Assembly (NCBI GenBank): GCA_021325385.1
Contig: JAJPHH010000139.1
Coordinates: 47,221 to 111,220 of the forward strand
Reading direction: 5' to 3'
Origin: Alphaproteobacteria bacterium
GTDB lineage: Bacteria; Pseudomonadota; Alphaproteobacteria; Rhizobiales; Beijerinckiaceae
DNA length: 64,000 bases
Shown: one piece after another, positions 1-9,119 of the stretch
Layout: each line of letters begins with the position of its first letter
Position numbering within the stretch: position 1 is the stretch's first letter
The notes under the pieces: model-generated
Seen by the model: the letters and a program-made list of their open reading frames with translations, nothing else
What the model was told of the DNA's origin: nothing
Databases searched by the model: none
Program-made: the position numbers and the translations under genes

Positions 1-2296
1 CGCCGCCCTGGAAATCGCCGTCGCAGACCGCCATATGCGGCAGAGCGGAATCGTCAAGGTCGATGCGCAAAGCCAGCTCGCTGAGCAGGGCTTTGGCGCG
101 GGGACCAGAGACAGTGACCGTCGCAAGATGCGAGGTCGCATTATGGATGAAGAGCCGCTTGCGATCGAAGCGATCTTGCCGCCACTCCTCTAATCGGGCG
201 TGAACCGCGCCGACATGCGAACTGGAGCAAGAGACGAGAAATCGATCCTCGCCCAGCCGTGCAAGCACGCCGTCGTCGAAGACGATTCCCGATTCGGACA
301 GCATCAACCCGTACCGACAGCGGCCGGGTCTCAGCGTCGACATGGCGTTGTAGTAGATGAAGTCGACGAACTCAGCCGCCTGAGGTCCGACCACCTCGAT
401 CTTTCCGAGCGTCGAAGCGTCGAAAATCGCGGCCGAGCGCCGCGCCTGCCGCGCCTCTTCTTGAATTTGCGGTTCGCCAGGCCCGCCGCCATAATAAGCC
501 GGCCGCAGCCAGCCGCCGTATTCGCGGAAAACCGCGCCGCGCGCCCGATGCGCGGCTTCGAGCGGAAGCCGCTTCAGCGGCGACATCAGCGCGCCGCCGC
601 GCAGACCCGCAAGGCTCGCGAAGGACGTCGGCGCATAAGGCGGACGGTAGGTCGTCGTTCCGACTTCGGCAATTTGCCGGCCGGTGATCTCGGCCATCAG
701 AGCCAAACCTCCGATATTCGAGGTCTTTCCCTGATCGGTGGCCATGCCCAGCGTCGTGTATCGCTTCAAATGCTCGACCGAGACGAAATTTTCGCGCGCG
801 GCGAGTTCGACGTCCTTCGCCGTCACATCGCTTTGATAATCGATCCAGACGCGGTCTGTCCGCTCAGCGCTGCTCCAGATCGGATCGATCCGTAGGGTAT
901 TTTCGCGCCCGGCGCTGACCGGAATCGGAGCGGCGCCGCCGCAGAATTCGCGCGCGGCCTTGGCGCCGCTGGCCAGCGTATCGGCGAGCGAGATCGCGCC
1001 CGCCGCGGCGCCGGCGACGCTGAGGAGAGATGTCGGCCCCGCCGGCGCGAAGGCGGCAAGCTCGTCTCGCCAGGCGAGCTTGCCTCGCGCCTGGCAGAAG
1101 AGGTGGACGGTCGGCGTCCATCCGCCGGAAACGAGAATGCAATCGGCGGCGATTGTCGCGCCGTCGTTCAACATCGCTCCTTCGACGACCTGCCGGCCGC
1201 GAGCGCTTGTCAGTCTCCGGCCGAACCGGACGTCGCTCGCGAGCTTGCCGGCGCGCCCATTCGCGCGGCTGTCGATCACCGTCACCGCCGCGCCCGCTTC
1301 GGCTAAGGCGTCGGCGACTTCATAGGCGCTGTCGTTGTTCGTCGCGACGACGATGCGCTCGCCGACAATCACGCCATAGCGGCGCAGATAAATCAGCGCC
1401 GCGTCCGCGGACATGATTCCGGGCAGATCATTATTCGCAAAAGGCAGCGGCCGCTCGATTGCGCCCGCAGCCACGATCACATGCCGCGCCCGCACGCGCC
1501 ACAGCGTGTCGGGCCTTGCCTCGCCGCGGCGTTGGGCAAGACCGACCAGATTGTGATCATAGACGCCAAACGCCGTGGTCGAGGGAAGGTACTCGACGCC
1601 TTGGCGCTTCAGCTCAGCGACAGCGGCTTCCGCCCAATCGATCGCGGCGGCGCCGTCGATCACGCCGGCGCGGTGGCGTAACGAGCCGCCCGGTCGGGCG
1701 CCGTCGTCGACCAGGATAGTCGACGCGCCGGCCGAGCCGGCTTGCAACGCCGCCGCCAGACCCGCCGGGCCGGCGCCGACGACAAGCAGATCGCAGTGGG
1801 CGTTGATCTGATCCGCCCTCCCGCCAGCAACCGAGGCTGGATCGACCCTGCCGAGCCCGGCCATCGCCCTTATGCGATTTTCGTACGAGCGCCAATTCGG
1901 CCAGAGGAAGGTCTTGTAATAGAAGCCCGCGGGGATGAAGCGGGCGAAGCGATCGAGAAACGCGTAGCGATCAGCGCGTGCAGTCGGCGAGGCGTTTACG
2001 CTGCGCGCGACGAGGCCAGGCCGAGCCGGCGCAACCGTCGCGCGCACGTTCGGCGTCAGGCGCCCCAAGTCGGCCACGTCGACCAGGGCGTTCGGCTCCT
2101 CGACGCCTGCGCCCCAAACGCCGCGCGGCCGATGGTGCTTAAAACTACGAGCGACGATTCTGATATTGCTGGCAAGCAACGCCGACGCAATCGTATCGCC
2201 GTGAAAGCCATCGACCTTTTGCCCATCGAAAGCGAACTCAAGCGGCCGCGAGCGGTCGATGTCGCTCCCGCCCCGATCCAGGCGACGCGCGCTCAT
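1..2296 (-). CDS. soxA: Sarcosine oxidase alpha subunit (3' end beyond window)
   Basis: Large subunit of heterotetrameric sarcosine oxidase, which oxidatively demethylates sarcosine to glycine and passes the one-carbon unit to tetrahydrofolate. I translated the visible 765 codons and met no stop. The N-terminus has the RSRPLEFAFDG and SFKHHRPRGV segments of the family, then the dinucleotide fold DLLVVGAGPAGLAAAL near residue 170, the SoxA-typical GMATDQGKTSN, and a GcvT-like folate-binding part ending at the window edge. Family members are about 970-1000 aa, so roughly 200 residues are missing on the left. The ATG overlaps the soxD stop as ATGA (2293-2296), so the two are translationally coupled. 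soxG is expected just outside the window. Confidence 0.95.
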   Translation of the reverse strand, partial: MSARRLDRGGSDIDRSRPLEFAFDGQKVDGFHGDTIASALLASNIRIVARSFKHHRPRGVWGAGVEEPNALVDVADLGRLTPNVRATVAPARPGLVARSVNASPTARADRYAFLDRFARFIPAGFYYKTFLWPNWRSYENRIRAMAGLGRVDPASVAGGRADQINAHCDLLVVGAGPAGLAAALQAGSAGASTILVDDGARPGGSLRHRAGVIDGAAAIDWAEAAVAELKRQGVEYLPSTTAFGVYDHNLVGLAQRRGEARPDTLWRVRARHVIVAAGAIERPLPFANNDLPGIMSADAALIYLRRYGVIVGERIVVATNNDSAYEVADALAEAGAAVTVIDSRANGRAGKLASDVRFGRRLTSARGRQVVEGAMLNDGATIAADCILVSGGWTPTVHLFCQARGKLAWRDELAAFAPAGPTSLLSVAGAAAGAISLADTLASGAKAAREFCGGAAPIPVSAGRENTLRIDPIWSSAERTDRVWIDYQSDVTAKDVELAARENFVSVEHLKRYTTLGMATDQGKTSNIGGLALMAEITGRQIAEVGTTTYRPPYAPTSFASLAGLRGGALMSPLKRLPLEAAHRARGAVFREYGGWLRPAYYGGGPGEPQIQEEARQARRSAAIFDASTLGKIEVVGPQAAEFVDFIYYNAMSTLRPGRCRYGLMLSESGIVFDDGVLARLGEDRFLVSCSSSHVGAVHARLEEWRQDRFDRKRLFIHNATSHLATVTVSGPRAKALLSELALRIDLDDSALPHMAVCDGDFQGG

Positions 2297-2556
2297 GGTT
2301 CGCGGCCGCTATTCGGCGACGAGTCTGCGACGACGTGGGTCGAGGCGTCGCGCGTCATGACGAAGAATTCGCCGCAGGTCATGTGCATCCAGATTTCGCG
2401 GGATGGGCCTGTGGGATTGGCGCGGAACCAAAGGTAGTTCGCCCAAAAGTCGGCCGAGACGTTCGCGCCTTCCGGCCGCACATTTCCCGCCTCGCCGCCA
2501 TAGTGGAACTCGGTCTCGTCGCGAGGGCCGCAAAAAGGACAAGGGAAGAGCTGCAT
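2293..2556 (-). CDS. soxD: Sarcosine oxidase delta subunit
   Basis: This 87-aa protein matches the small zinc-binding subunit of heterotetrameric sarcosine oxidase. It begins MQLFPCPFCGPRDETEFHYGG, with the CPFCG pair, and later carries HMTCGEFF. The Cys and His residues of these two segments are the family's zinc ligands. Length is normal for the family (80-110 aa). It lies 7 nt after soxB and overlaps soxA by 4 nt, in the standard soxB-D-A order. Confidence 0.95.
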   Translation of the reverse strand: MQLFPCPFCGPRDETEFHYGGEAGNVRPEGANVSADFWANYLWFRANPTGPSREIWMHMTCGEFFVMTRDASTHVVADSSPNSGREP

Positions 2557-2563
2557 GGCCTCC

Positions 2564-3817
2564 TCAATGGGCGATGCCGGAGCCGGCCGCCTCGTCGATC
2601 AACCGTCCTTTGGCGAAGCGGCTTAGGTCGAAAGGCCTGCTGATCGGATGATGGGCGCCTTTCGCCAGCAGATGGGCGAGCATCGTTCCGCCGGCGGGAA
2701 TCGCTTTGAATCCGCCGGTGCCCCAACCGCAATTGAGATAGAGGCCGGGAAGCGGCGATTCGCCGATAATCGGCGAACTATCGGGGACGACGTCGACGAT
2801 CCCCGCCCATTGCCGCATCAGCTTGAGCTGGCCGAAAGCCGGGAACATCTCGATCAAGCCGGCGATCACCGTCTCGAGAACCGGCAGATTGCCGCGCTGC
2901 GCATAGGACGGGATGCGGTCGAGACCGCCGCCGATCACCAGTTCGCCCTTGTCGGATTGGCTGACATAAGTCCCCGTCCCGAGCGACGTGACGACTGTGT
3001 CGAGGATCGGCTTGACCGGCTCGGAGACGCAGGCCTGCAGCGCATAGGAATTGATCGGCAGCTTGAATCCGGCCAGGGCGGCGAGCGCCGAGGAATGACC
3101 CGCGACGGCCATGCCCGTCCGCTCGGCGCGAATGGGACCGAGCGACGTCTCGACGCCGCGGCAACGGCCGGCCTCGATGATGAAGCCAAGCGCCTCGCAA
3201 TTCTGGATGATGTCGACGCCGAGACCGCTGGCGGCCCGCGCATAGCCCCAGGCCACCGCGTCGTGCCGAGCGACGCCGGCGCTCGGCTGCCAAACGCCTC
3301 CATGGACCGGAAAACGCGCTTTTGGCGAGAAATTGTAGATCGGCGCGACGCGGCGCACATCCTCCGACGAGAACAGCTCGGCGTCGACGCCGTTGATCTG
3401 CATGGCGTTGACGGTTCTGGCGGCGATCTCCATCTCCGCCTCGCTATGGCAGACCGTCACCATGCCGCGCGGCGAGAACATGATGTTGTAGTTCAGCTCA
3501 GCGGACAGGCTTTTGTAGAGCCGATGCGACAGGCCATAGAGCGCGACGCTCTCCGGGTAGAAATAGTTGGAGCGGATCACCGTTGTGTTCCGCCCGGTAT
3601 TGCCGCCGCCGATCCAGCCTTTCTCGAGCACCGCCGTGCGGCGAATTCCGTGAGTCTTGGCGAGATAATAGGCCGCCGCCAGACCATGGCCGCCGCCGCC
3701 GATGACGATGGCGTCGTACGACGTCTTGGGGACAGGCGTGCGCCAAGCCGGCGCCCAGCCACGGTGGCCGGTCAGGCCTTCCTTCAACAGCGAAAGAGCC
3801 GAGTAGCGTCTGGTCAT
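2564..3817 (-). CDS. soxB: Sarcosine oxidase beta subunit
   Basis: This 417-aa FAD protein carries the sarcosine-oxidising site. Visible features are the N-terminal MTRRYSALSLLKEGLTGHRGW typical of SoxB, the FAD fold AIVIGGGGHGLAAAYYLAK, and ARHDAVAWGYARA, which contains the His that binds FMN covalently in characterised SoxB. The C-terminus keeps CGWGTGGFKAIPAGG. I start it at 3817; the longer reading frame from 3862 would add 15 unrelated residues and overlap the upstream gene. The gap to the upstream dehydrogenase gene is 13 nt, so all four genes are probably co-transcribed. Confidence 0.95.
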   Translation of the reverse strand: MTRRYSALSLLKEGLTGHRGWAPAWRTPVPKTSYDAIVIGGGGHGLAAAYYLAKTHGIRRTAVLEKGWIGGGNTGRNTTVIRSNYFYPESVALYGLSHRLYKSLSAELNYNIMFSPRGMVTVCHSEAEMEIAARTVNAMQINGVDAELFSSEDVRRVAPIYNFSPKARFPVHGGVWQPSAGVARHDAVAWGYARAASGLGVDIIQNCEALGFIIEAGRCRGVETSLGPIRAERTGMAVAGHSSALAALAGFKLPINSYALQACVSEPVKPILDTVVTSLGTGTYVSQSDKGELVIGGGLDRIPSYAQRGNLPVLETVIAGLIEMFPAFGQLKLMRQWAGIVDVVPDSSPIIGESPLPGLYLNCGWGTGGFKAIPAGGTMLAHLLAKGAHHPISRPFDLSRFAKGRLIDEAAGSGIAH

Positions 3818-3830
3818 CGTTCGCTGCGCC

Positions 3831-6242
3831 TCATGAGCGCATTCTCGCCCCGGACGGATCATGAGGCGACCGCGCGATCACCTTCGCGGCGCGCTCGACG
3901 CCGACAATATGCGTCGTCAGCTCAGTCCCGACCCCGGCGCAATCGCGGTCGAGCATCGCCAAGGCGAGGCTCTTGCCGATCGTATGCCCGTAGCCGCCCG
4001 AGGTGACGAAGCCGACTCGCCTCCCGTTCCTCCAGACAGGCTCATAGCCGCCGGCGTCGGCGCCGATCGCGTCGATTTCGAGCGTCGCGATTCGCCGCCG
4101 CGCGCCGTTTCGCTGTTCGTTCAAGGCCGCTTCGCGCCCGATGAAATCGCCCTTGTCGAAGGCGATCCACTGGTCGAGGCCGGTCATGCCCGGCGTGTAG
4201 TCCTGGGTGAATTCGCGCGACCAGACGCCGAAGCTCTTTTCGAGGCGAAGCGAGCCAACCGCGTTGAACCCATATTCGATCGCGCCAAGCCCCCCGCCGG
4301 CGTCGAGCAACGTCCGGCGCAGCGCCGCGTGCTCATTCGCCAAGCAATGAATCTCATAGCCAAGCTCGCCCGAAATCGACAGGCGGCCGACCTTCGCCCT
4401 GATCAGGCCGATATCGAGCGTCGTGCAACCGAGAAACGGCAGGGCCGCCGACGATACGTCTTGATGCGTCGTCCGTTCGAGCAATTTGCGCGCGTTCGGC
4501 CCGGCCAACGAAAAGCCGACGATCGCATCGGAGACGTCGCGCAGCGAAACGCCGTCCCCAAGATGGCGCTCGAACCAGCGCATGTGCCATTGCCTGAGAT
4601 AGTACGATCCGACGATCCACCAGAGGCCGCCGCCCCAGTTGAAGACGGTAAGATCGCCTTTCAGCTTGCCGTTCGGCCCGAGCATGGGCGCGAGCTTGGC
4701 CCGGCCGGGCCTGGGCAAGGGGCAGGCGAGCAGCCGGTCGAGCCACGCTTCGGCGTTGCGGCCCGAGATTTCGTAGCGGGAGAAGGCCGAGATATCGAGA
4801 ATGCCGACGCCCTCACGCACTTTACGGCACTCTCCTCCGACCAGGTCGAAAGCGTTGGAGCGTTTCAGCGTCGGCTTCTCGGCAAAATTCTGCGGCGCGA
4901 AATAGAGCGGAACCTCCATGCCCCAGGAAACGCCCCAACGCGCGCCGGCCGCCGCCATCGCGTCATGCGCGCCCGCCATGCGCAGCGGCCTTCCCGCCGG
5001 CAATTGCTCGTTCGGATAGTTCATGACGAAGCGCCGGGAATAGAACTGGCCGGTCGATTGCCGAATGTATTCCCGGTTCGATGCGAAGTCGCCGTAACGG
5101 GCGACGTCCATGCCGAACACGTCCGCTTCCGGCTCGCCATGGATCATCCATTCCGCCAGCGACTTGCCGACGCCGCCGCCCTGGAGAAACCCCGCCATGA
5201 CGCCGCAGGCGACCCAATAATTGGGAACGCCGCGCACCGGGCCGACCAGCGGATTGCCGTCCGGCGAGAAGGTGAACGCGCCGTTCACCCACCGCTTGAC
5301 GCCGGCCGTCTCGAGGCAGGGATAGCGGCGGAAGCCGAGCGCCAGTTCCTCGGAGATGCGGTCGACATCTTCCTGGATCAGCTCCGCGCCGTAATCCCAG
5401 GGCGCGCCCTCCATATGCCAATGCTTCGGCTTGAGCTCGTAGATGCCGAGGAGCAGGCCTTTCTGCTCCTGGCGCATATAGGTGAAGCCTTCGAGGTCGA
5501 CGACGAGCGGCAACTCTTTATCCAGCGCTCGGATTTCCGGGATCGCCTCGGTGACCAGATAGTGATGCTCCATTGGCGTGACCGGCAGATCGATCCGCGC
5601 CATGCGGCCGACTTGCTTGGCCCAAAGACCGGCGGCGTTAACGACATGGTCAGCGACCAGCGGACCCCGCTCGGTCGTGACGAGCCAGCTTCCATCGCTG
5701 CGGCGGTCGAGCGCGAGAACTCTGTTCTGCTCGACTATTTCCGCGCCGCGCCGCTTGGCCGCCTTCGCGTAGGCATGGACCACGCCCGACGGATCGATAT
5801 AGCCCTCGCGCTCGGCATAGAGTCCGCCGATGACGCCATCCGTATCGATGATCGGGCAGCGCGCCTTGATCTCGTCGACGTCGATCAGGCGGACGTCTTC
5901 GATGCCCATGGTCTGGAAGATGCGATAAGAGGCTTTGAGCCACTCCCACCGCTCGGACGCCGAGGCGATCGATATGCCGCCGGTCATGTGCATGCCTATA
6001 TTCTGGCCGGATTCGCGCTCGACTTCAGAGAGGAGGTCGATCGTATAGGCTTGCAGCGCGGCGATGTTCGGATCGGCGTTGAGGGCGTGAAAGCCGCCCG
6101 CCGCGTGCCAGCTCGAGCCGGCGGTCAGAGTTTTGCGCTCGATCAGGAGAATGTCGGTCCAGCCGAATTTCGCGAGATGATAGAGGACCGACGCCCCGAC
6201 GACGCCGCCGCCGACGACGACTGCCCGATAATGCGTCTTCAC
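3831..6242 (-). CDS. Dimethylglycine dehydrogenase-like FAD/GcvT protein
   Basis: An 803-aa two-domain demethylase. The N-terminal half is a DAO-type FAD domain (VVVGGGVVGASVLYHLAKFG); SSWHAAGG contains the His that binds FAD covalently in dimethylglycine dehydrogenase. The C-terminal half is a GcvT-like tetrahydrofolate domain (SGELGYEIHC, ending with AMLDRDCAGVGTEL). This architecture fits N-demethylation of dimethylglycine or a related secondary or tertiary amine, feeding sarcosine to the SoxBDA enzyme encoded just downstream. Other members of the family act on 4-methylaminobutanoate or N-methylproline, so the exact substrate is inferred from the neighbours. It is the first gene of the leftward operon and diverges from the ABC transporter. 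Confidence 0.85.
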   Translation of the reverse strand: MKTHYRAVVVGGGVVGASVLYHLAKFGWTDILLIERKTLTAGSSWHAAGGFHALNADPNIAALQAYTIDLLSEVERESGQNIGMHMTGGISIASASERWEWLKASYRIFQTMGIEDVRLIDVDEIKARCPIIDTDGVIGGLYAEREGYIDPSGVVHAYAKAAKRRGAEIVEQNRVLALDRRSDGSWLVTTERGPLVADHVVNAAGLWAKQVGRMARIDLPVTPMEHHYLVTEAIPEIRALDKELPLVVDLEGFTYMRQEQKGLLLGIYELKPKHWHMEGAPWDYGAELIQEDVDRISEELALGFRRYPCLETAGVKRWVNGAFTFSPDGNPLVGPVRGVPNYWVACGVMAGFLQGGGVGKSLAEWMIHGEPEADVFGMDVARYGDFASNREYIRQSTGQFYSRRFVMNYPNEQLPAGRPLRMAGAHDAMAAAGARWGVSWGMEVPLYFAPQNFAEKPTLKRSNAFDLVGGECRKVREGVGILDISAFSRYEISGRNAEAWLDRLLACPLPRPGRAKLAPMLGPNGKLKGDLTVFNWGGGLWWIVGSYYLRQWHMRWFERHLGDGVSLRDVSDAIVGFSLAGPNARKLLERTTHQDVSSAALPFLGCTTLDIGLIRAKVGRLSISGELGYEIHCLANEHAALRRTLLDAGGGLGAIEYGFNAVGSLRLEKSFGVWSREFTQDYTPGMTGLDQWIAFDKGDFIGREAALNEQRNGARRRIATLEIDAIGADAGGYEPVWRNGRRVGFVTSGGYGHTIGKSLALAMLDRDCAGVGTELTTHIVGVERAAKVIARSPHDPSGARMRS

Positions 6243-6281
6243 CCCGCCTCCCCCCTTTGACAGTCGGCAGGCTAACGGCGT

Positions 6282-6360
6282 TGTACACGTCTGTCCAGTC
6301 GTCGGTCGCCGCCCCAGAATTTTCCCGCCCCGAGCCGATCAATGTACACGCTTGTCTAGT
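6282..6360. promoter_or_regulatory. Paired direct repeats in divergent control region
   Basis: Two 18-nt elements, tgtacacgtctgtccagt (6282-6299) and tgtacacgcttgtctagt (6343-6360), agree at 15 of 18 positions and are 61 nt apart, close to six helical turns. They lie in the 183-nt region between the DMGDH-like operon and the ABC importer. The TTGTCTAG/TGTACA words resemble operators of GntR-family repressors. That assignment is inference: no GntR gene is visible in the window. Confidence 0.5.
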
Positions 6361-6425
6361 GCAAGCGAATTCGATAGCTTTTGCCGCGAGCGGTCTTGGG
6401 AGGGCCCTCGAACAGGGAGAACGCT

Positions 6426-8138
6426 ATGGCTATCGACAGAAGCCGCGGACAGGCGGGCGACGCAGACGCGCGCAACATCAGCGCCGAGCCCCGAAATCGC
6501 GTAAGCCGACGCGACGTGCTGCGCGCCGGCGGCGCAGCCGGGCTGGCGATCGGCGGCTTATCCGGCGCCGCCACGCTCGGCCTGCCGCTCGCGGCGCGGG
6601 CCGCGACGCCTGGTCAATGCGTTCTCGGCGTGACCCAGGAGGCGGTCAACTTCAATCCGCTGCTCTACGTCAATACCGGGGTCGAGACATCGGTCGAATT
6701 TATCGTCTTCGACGCGCTCTGGAAGATCGATCCATCGGGCGCTTTCGTTCCGAACCTCGCCGCCGAGATTCCGACGCAGGAGAATGGCGGGATTTCAAAA
6801 GACGGCCTGACTTGGACGATCAAGCTTCGCGACGGCGTGACCTGGCATGACGGCGCGCCGTTCACCGCGGCCGACGTGGTCTTCACGCTCGACACTCTGC
6901 TCAATCCCAAAGTCACGGTGCGCAGCCGCAACGGCCACGACCACGCGGAGCATTACGAGGCGGTCGACGATCATACGATCCGCATCAAGCTGAAGGACAA
7001 TTACGCGCCCTATATGGTCTCTTGGCAGAAGACCAGCATCATTCCAAAACACATCCTCAGCAGCGTCGCCGACATCAATACAGCGCCTTTCAACACCAAT
7101 CCCGTCGGCACCGGCCCGTTCAAATTCAAGAACCGGGTCGCGGGCAGCTACATCGAATTCGAGCCGAACGCCAAATATCATGCGGGTTCGCCGAAGCTGA
7201 CCTCGTTAATCCAAAAATACGTTCCCGATCAGCAATCGCTCTACGCCCAATTCCAGACCGGCGAAGTCGACATTTACGACCTGCAGGGCATTCCGCCGCT
7301 GCTTTATCAAAAGGCCAAAGCGCTGCCCGGCTCGAAAATTCTGCTCAGTCCGTTGCCTTTCGTCGAATTCATCTACTTCAATTGCGGCAAGCCGCAATTC
7401 CAGGACAAGCGCGTCCGCAAGGCGATCTATATGGCGATCGACAAGAAGGGCTGGATCGACGCGGTCTATTACGGCGTGCCGCTGCCGACCTTAAGCTATC
7501 TTGCGCCGAACCATTGGGCCTATAACAAGAAGCTCGTCGATCCCGGCTTCAATCCGGGCAAGGCGGCGGCGCTTCTCGACGAAGCGGGCTGGAAGGTCGG
7601 AAGCGACGGCGTGCGCGCCAAAGACGGCGTGCGGCTCGCCTTCTCCATGTCGACGACCGCCGGCAACAAGTCGCGCGAGCAGGCGCAACAGCTCGTTCAG
7701 CAGAACTTGAAGAAGATCAATGTCGAGATGACGATCAACAACATGCCGGCGTCGGTCGTCTGGGGCGATTATACGGTCAAGAGCCAATACGATACGCTGA
7801 TGGTCGGCTGGGACCCCCTGCTCTATCCCGATCCCGACTATAGCGATCGAATCGTCAGCAAGGCGATTCCGGCCAAAGGCGGCAACGGCTCGAACTATGT
7901 GCAATACGAGAATCCCGAGATCGACGATTTGTGCGCAAAAGGCGTCGCCGCGGTCGGTCAGGCGGAGCGCAAGGCGATCTATGATCGCATTCAGGAAATC
8001 CTGCTCGACGACATGCCGTTTGCGCCGATTTTCTCCTACGAGCTGCTGATCGGGGTGAAAGACCGCGTCAAAGGCTACGAGGTCAATCCCTATACGCCGA
8101 TCAATTCCTGGAACACCGGAGAGTGGTCCACGACGTGA
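6426..8138 (+). CDS. ABC importer substrate-binding protein, family 5, Tat-exported
   Basis: A 570-aa periplasmic binding protein of the peptide/nickel/opine type. The N-terminus carries a twin-arginine motif (VSRRDVLRAGG, residues about 26-36) followed by a hydrophobic stretch and ARAA cleavage context. SBP_bac_5 hallmarks follow: LTWTIKLRDGVTWHDG, DVVFTLDTLLNP and VGTGPFKF. I chose the ATG at 6426 because cagggaga precedes it; the frame opens earlier at 6381 without support. It is the first gene of a complete importer whose context (DMGDH-like protein, sarcosine oxidase) points to a methylated amine, betaine or peptide-like substrate. Confidence 0.9.
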   Translation: MAIDRSRGQAGDADARNISAEPRNRVSRRDVLRAGGAAGLAIGGLSGAATLGLPLAARAATPGQCVLGVTQEAVNFNPLLYVNTGVETSVEFIVFDALWKIDPSGAFVPNLAAEIPTQENGGISKDGLTWTIKLRDGVTWHDGAPFTAADVVFTLDTLLNPKVTVRSRNGHDHAEHYEAVDDHTIRIKLKDNYAPYMVSWQKTSIIPKHILSSVADINTAPFNTNPVGTGPFKFKNRVAGSYIEFEPNAKYHAGSPKLTSLIQKYVPDQQSLYAQFQTGEVDIYDLQGIPPLLYQKAKALPGSKILLSPLPFVEFIYFNCGKPQFQDKRVRKAIYMAIDKKGWIDAVYYGVPLPTLSYLAPNHWAYNKKLVDPGFNPGKAAALLDEAGWKVGSDGVRAKDGVRLAFSMSTTAGNKSREQAQQLVQQNLKKINVEMTINNMPASVVWGDYTVKSQYDTLMVGWDPLLYPDPDYSDRIVSKAIPAKGGNGSNYVQYENPEIDDLCAKGVAAVGQAERKAIYDRIQEILLDDMPFAPIFSYELLIGVKDRVKGYEVNPYTPINSWNTGEWSTT

Positions 8139-8162
8139 ACAGGCATTGACGGAGAGCCGGAC

Positions 8163-9119
8163 GTGTTGCGGTTTCTGGCTCACCGGCTCGCCCAGTCCGT
8201 CGTTCTTCTGCTCGGCGTCTCCATCATCGGCTTTGGGCTGATGCACTTGGCGCCGGGCGGCCCCCTGGCCCTTTATACGATTAACCCGACCGTCACTGCG
8301 CAGGACATAGAGCGCGTCAAAGCCCAGTTTGGATTGGACCAGCCGGTCGCCATCCAGTACCTCAAATGGGCCGAGGGCATGTTCACCGGCAATTGGGGTT
8401 ATAGTTTCTTCGGCGGCCAGCAGGTGCGCGAGATCGTCCTTGACCGGATGCCGGCGACGCTCGAACTGATGGGAACCAGTCTGTTTCTCGCCCTGATGAT
8501 CGGCGTCACGATCGGAATCGTCTCGGCGGTACGCCGTAATTCGGTCGCCGATTATGCGAGCGCTGTCGCCGCCATGATCGCGCTGTCTCTGCCGACCTTC
8601 TGGTTCGGCCTGCTCGCCATCTATCTGTTTGCGCAAACGCTGGAATGGCTGCCCGCCGGCGGCGTCGCCAGCACGAGCGGCGGCGATCTGGTCGACCGCC
8701 TTCGCCATCTCGTTCTCCCGGTCGCCGTGCTGTCCTTCGTCCTTGTCGCGCAATGGAGCCGCTATACGCGGTCCGCGATGCTGGACATTCTGAACCAGGA
8801 TTATATCCGCACCGCTGAGGCCAAGGGCCTGAAGCGATCGCGCATCCTGCTGAATCATGCGCTGCGCGCCTGCCTTGCGCCGCTGATCACGCTCGCCGGC
8901 TTGCAATTGCCTCTGCTGGTCGGCGGCGCCCTGGTTACGGAGACCGTCTTCAGCTGGCCCGGCATGGGCCTGCTCTTCGTCAACGCGCTCGGCATGCGCG
9001 ATTATCCGGTCCTCATGGCGATCCTGATGGTCAGCGCCTTCGTCGTAGTCCTCGGCAATCTCCTCGCCGACATCGCCGTCGCGCTGGTCGATCCGCGGGT
9101 CAAGCTCGGCTATGGTTGA
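8163..9119 (+). CDS. ABC importer permease, DppB type
   Basis: A 318-aa inner-membrane permease with the N-terminal FLAHRLAQSVVLLLGVSIIGFGLMHLAPG segment (shown here split by eye as FLAHRLAQSV then LLLGVSIIGF), the FGLDQPVAIQYLKW segment after the first membrane helix, and the EAKGLKRSRILLNHALRA coupling helix (EAA loop) typical of DppB/OppB. It follows the binding protein by 24 nt and overlaps the next permease by 8 nt, so it belongs to the same operon. Confidence 0.92.
   Translation: MLRFLAHRLAQSVVLLLGVSIIGFGLMHLAPGGPLALYTINPTVTAQDIERVKAQFGLDQPVAIQYLKWAEGMFTGNWGYSFFGGQQVREIVLDRMPATLELMGTSLFLALMIGVTIGIVSAVRRNSVADYASAVAAMIALSLPTFWFGLLAIYLFAQTLEWLPAGGVASTSGGDLVDRLRHLVLPVAVLSFVLVAQWSRYTRSAMLDILNQDYIRTAEAKGLKRSRILLNHALRACLAPLITLAGLQLPLLVGGALVTETVFSWPGMGLLFVNALGMRDYPVLMAILMVSAFVVVLGNLLADIAVALVDPRVKLGYG

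Noticed and set aside
2648..6260. Two very long plus-strand frames (2648-4006 and 3861-6260) opposite soxB and the DMGDH-like gene
   Set aside because: They are antisense shadows of genes with clear domains. The translated text is Arg/Asp-rich without recognisable folds, and no ribosome sites were seen.
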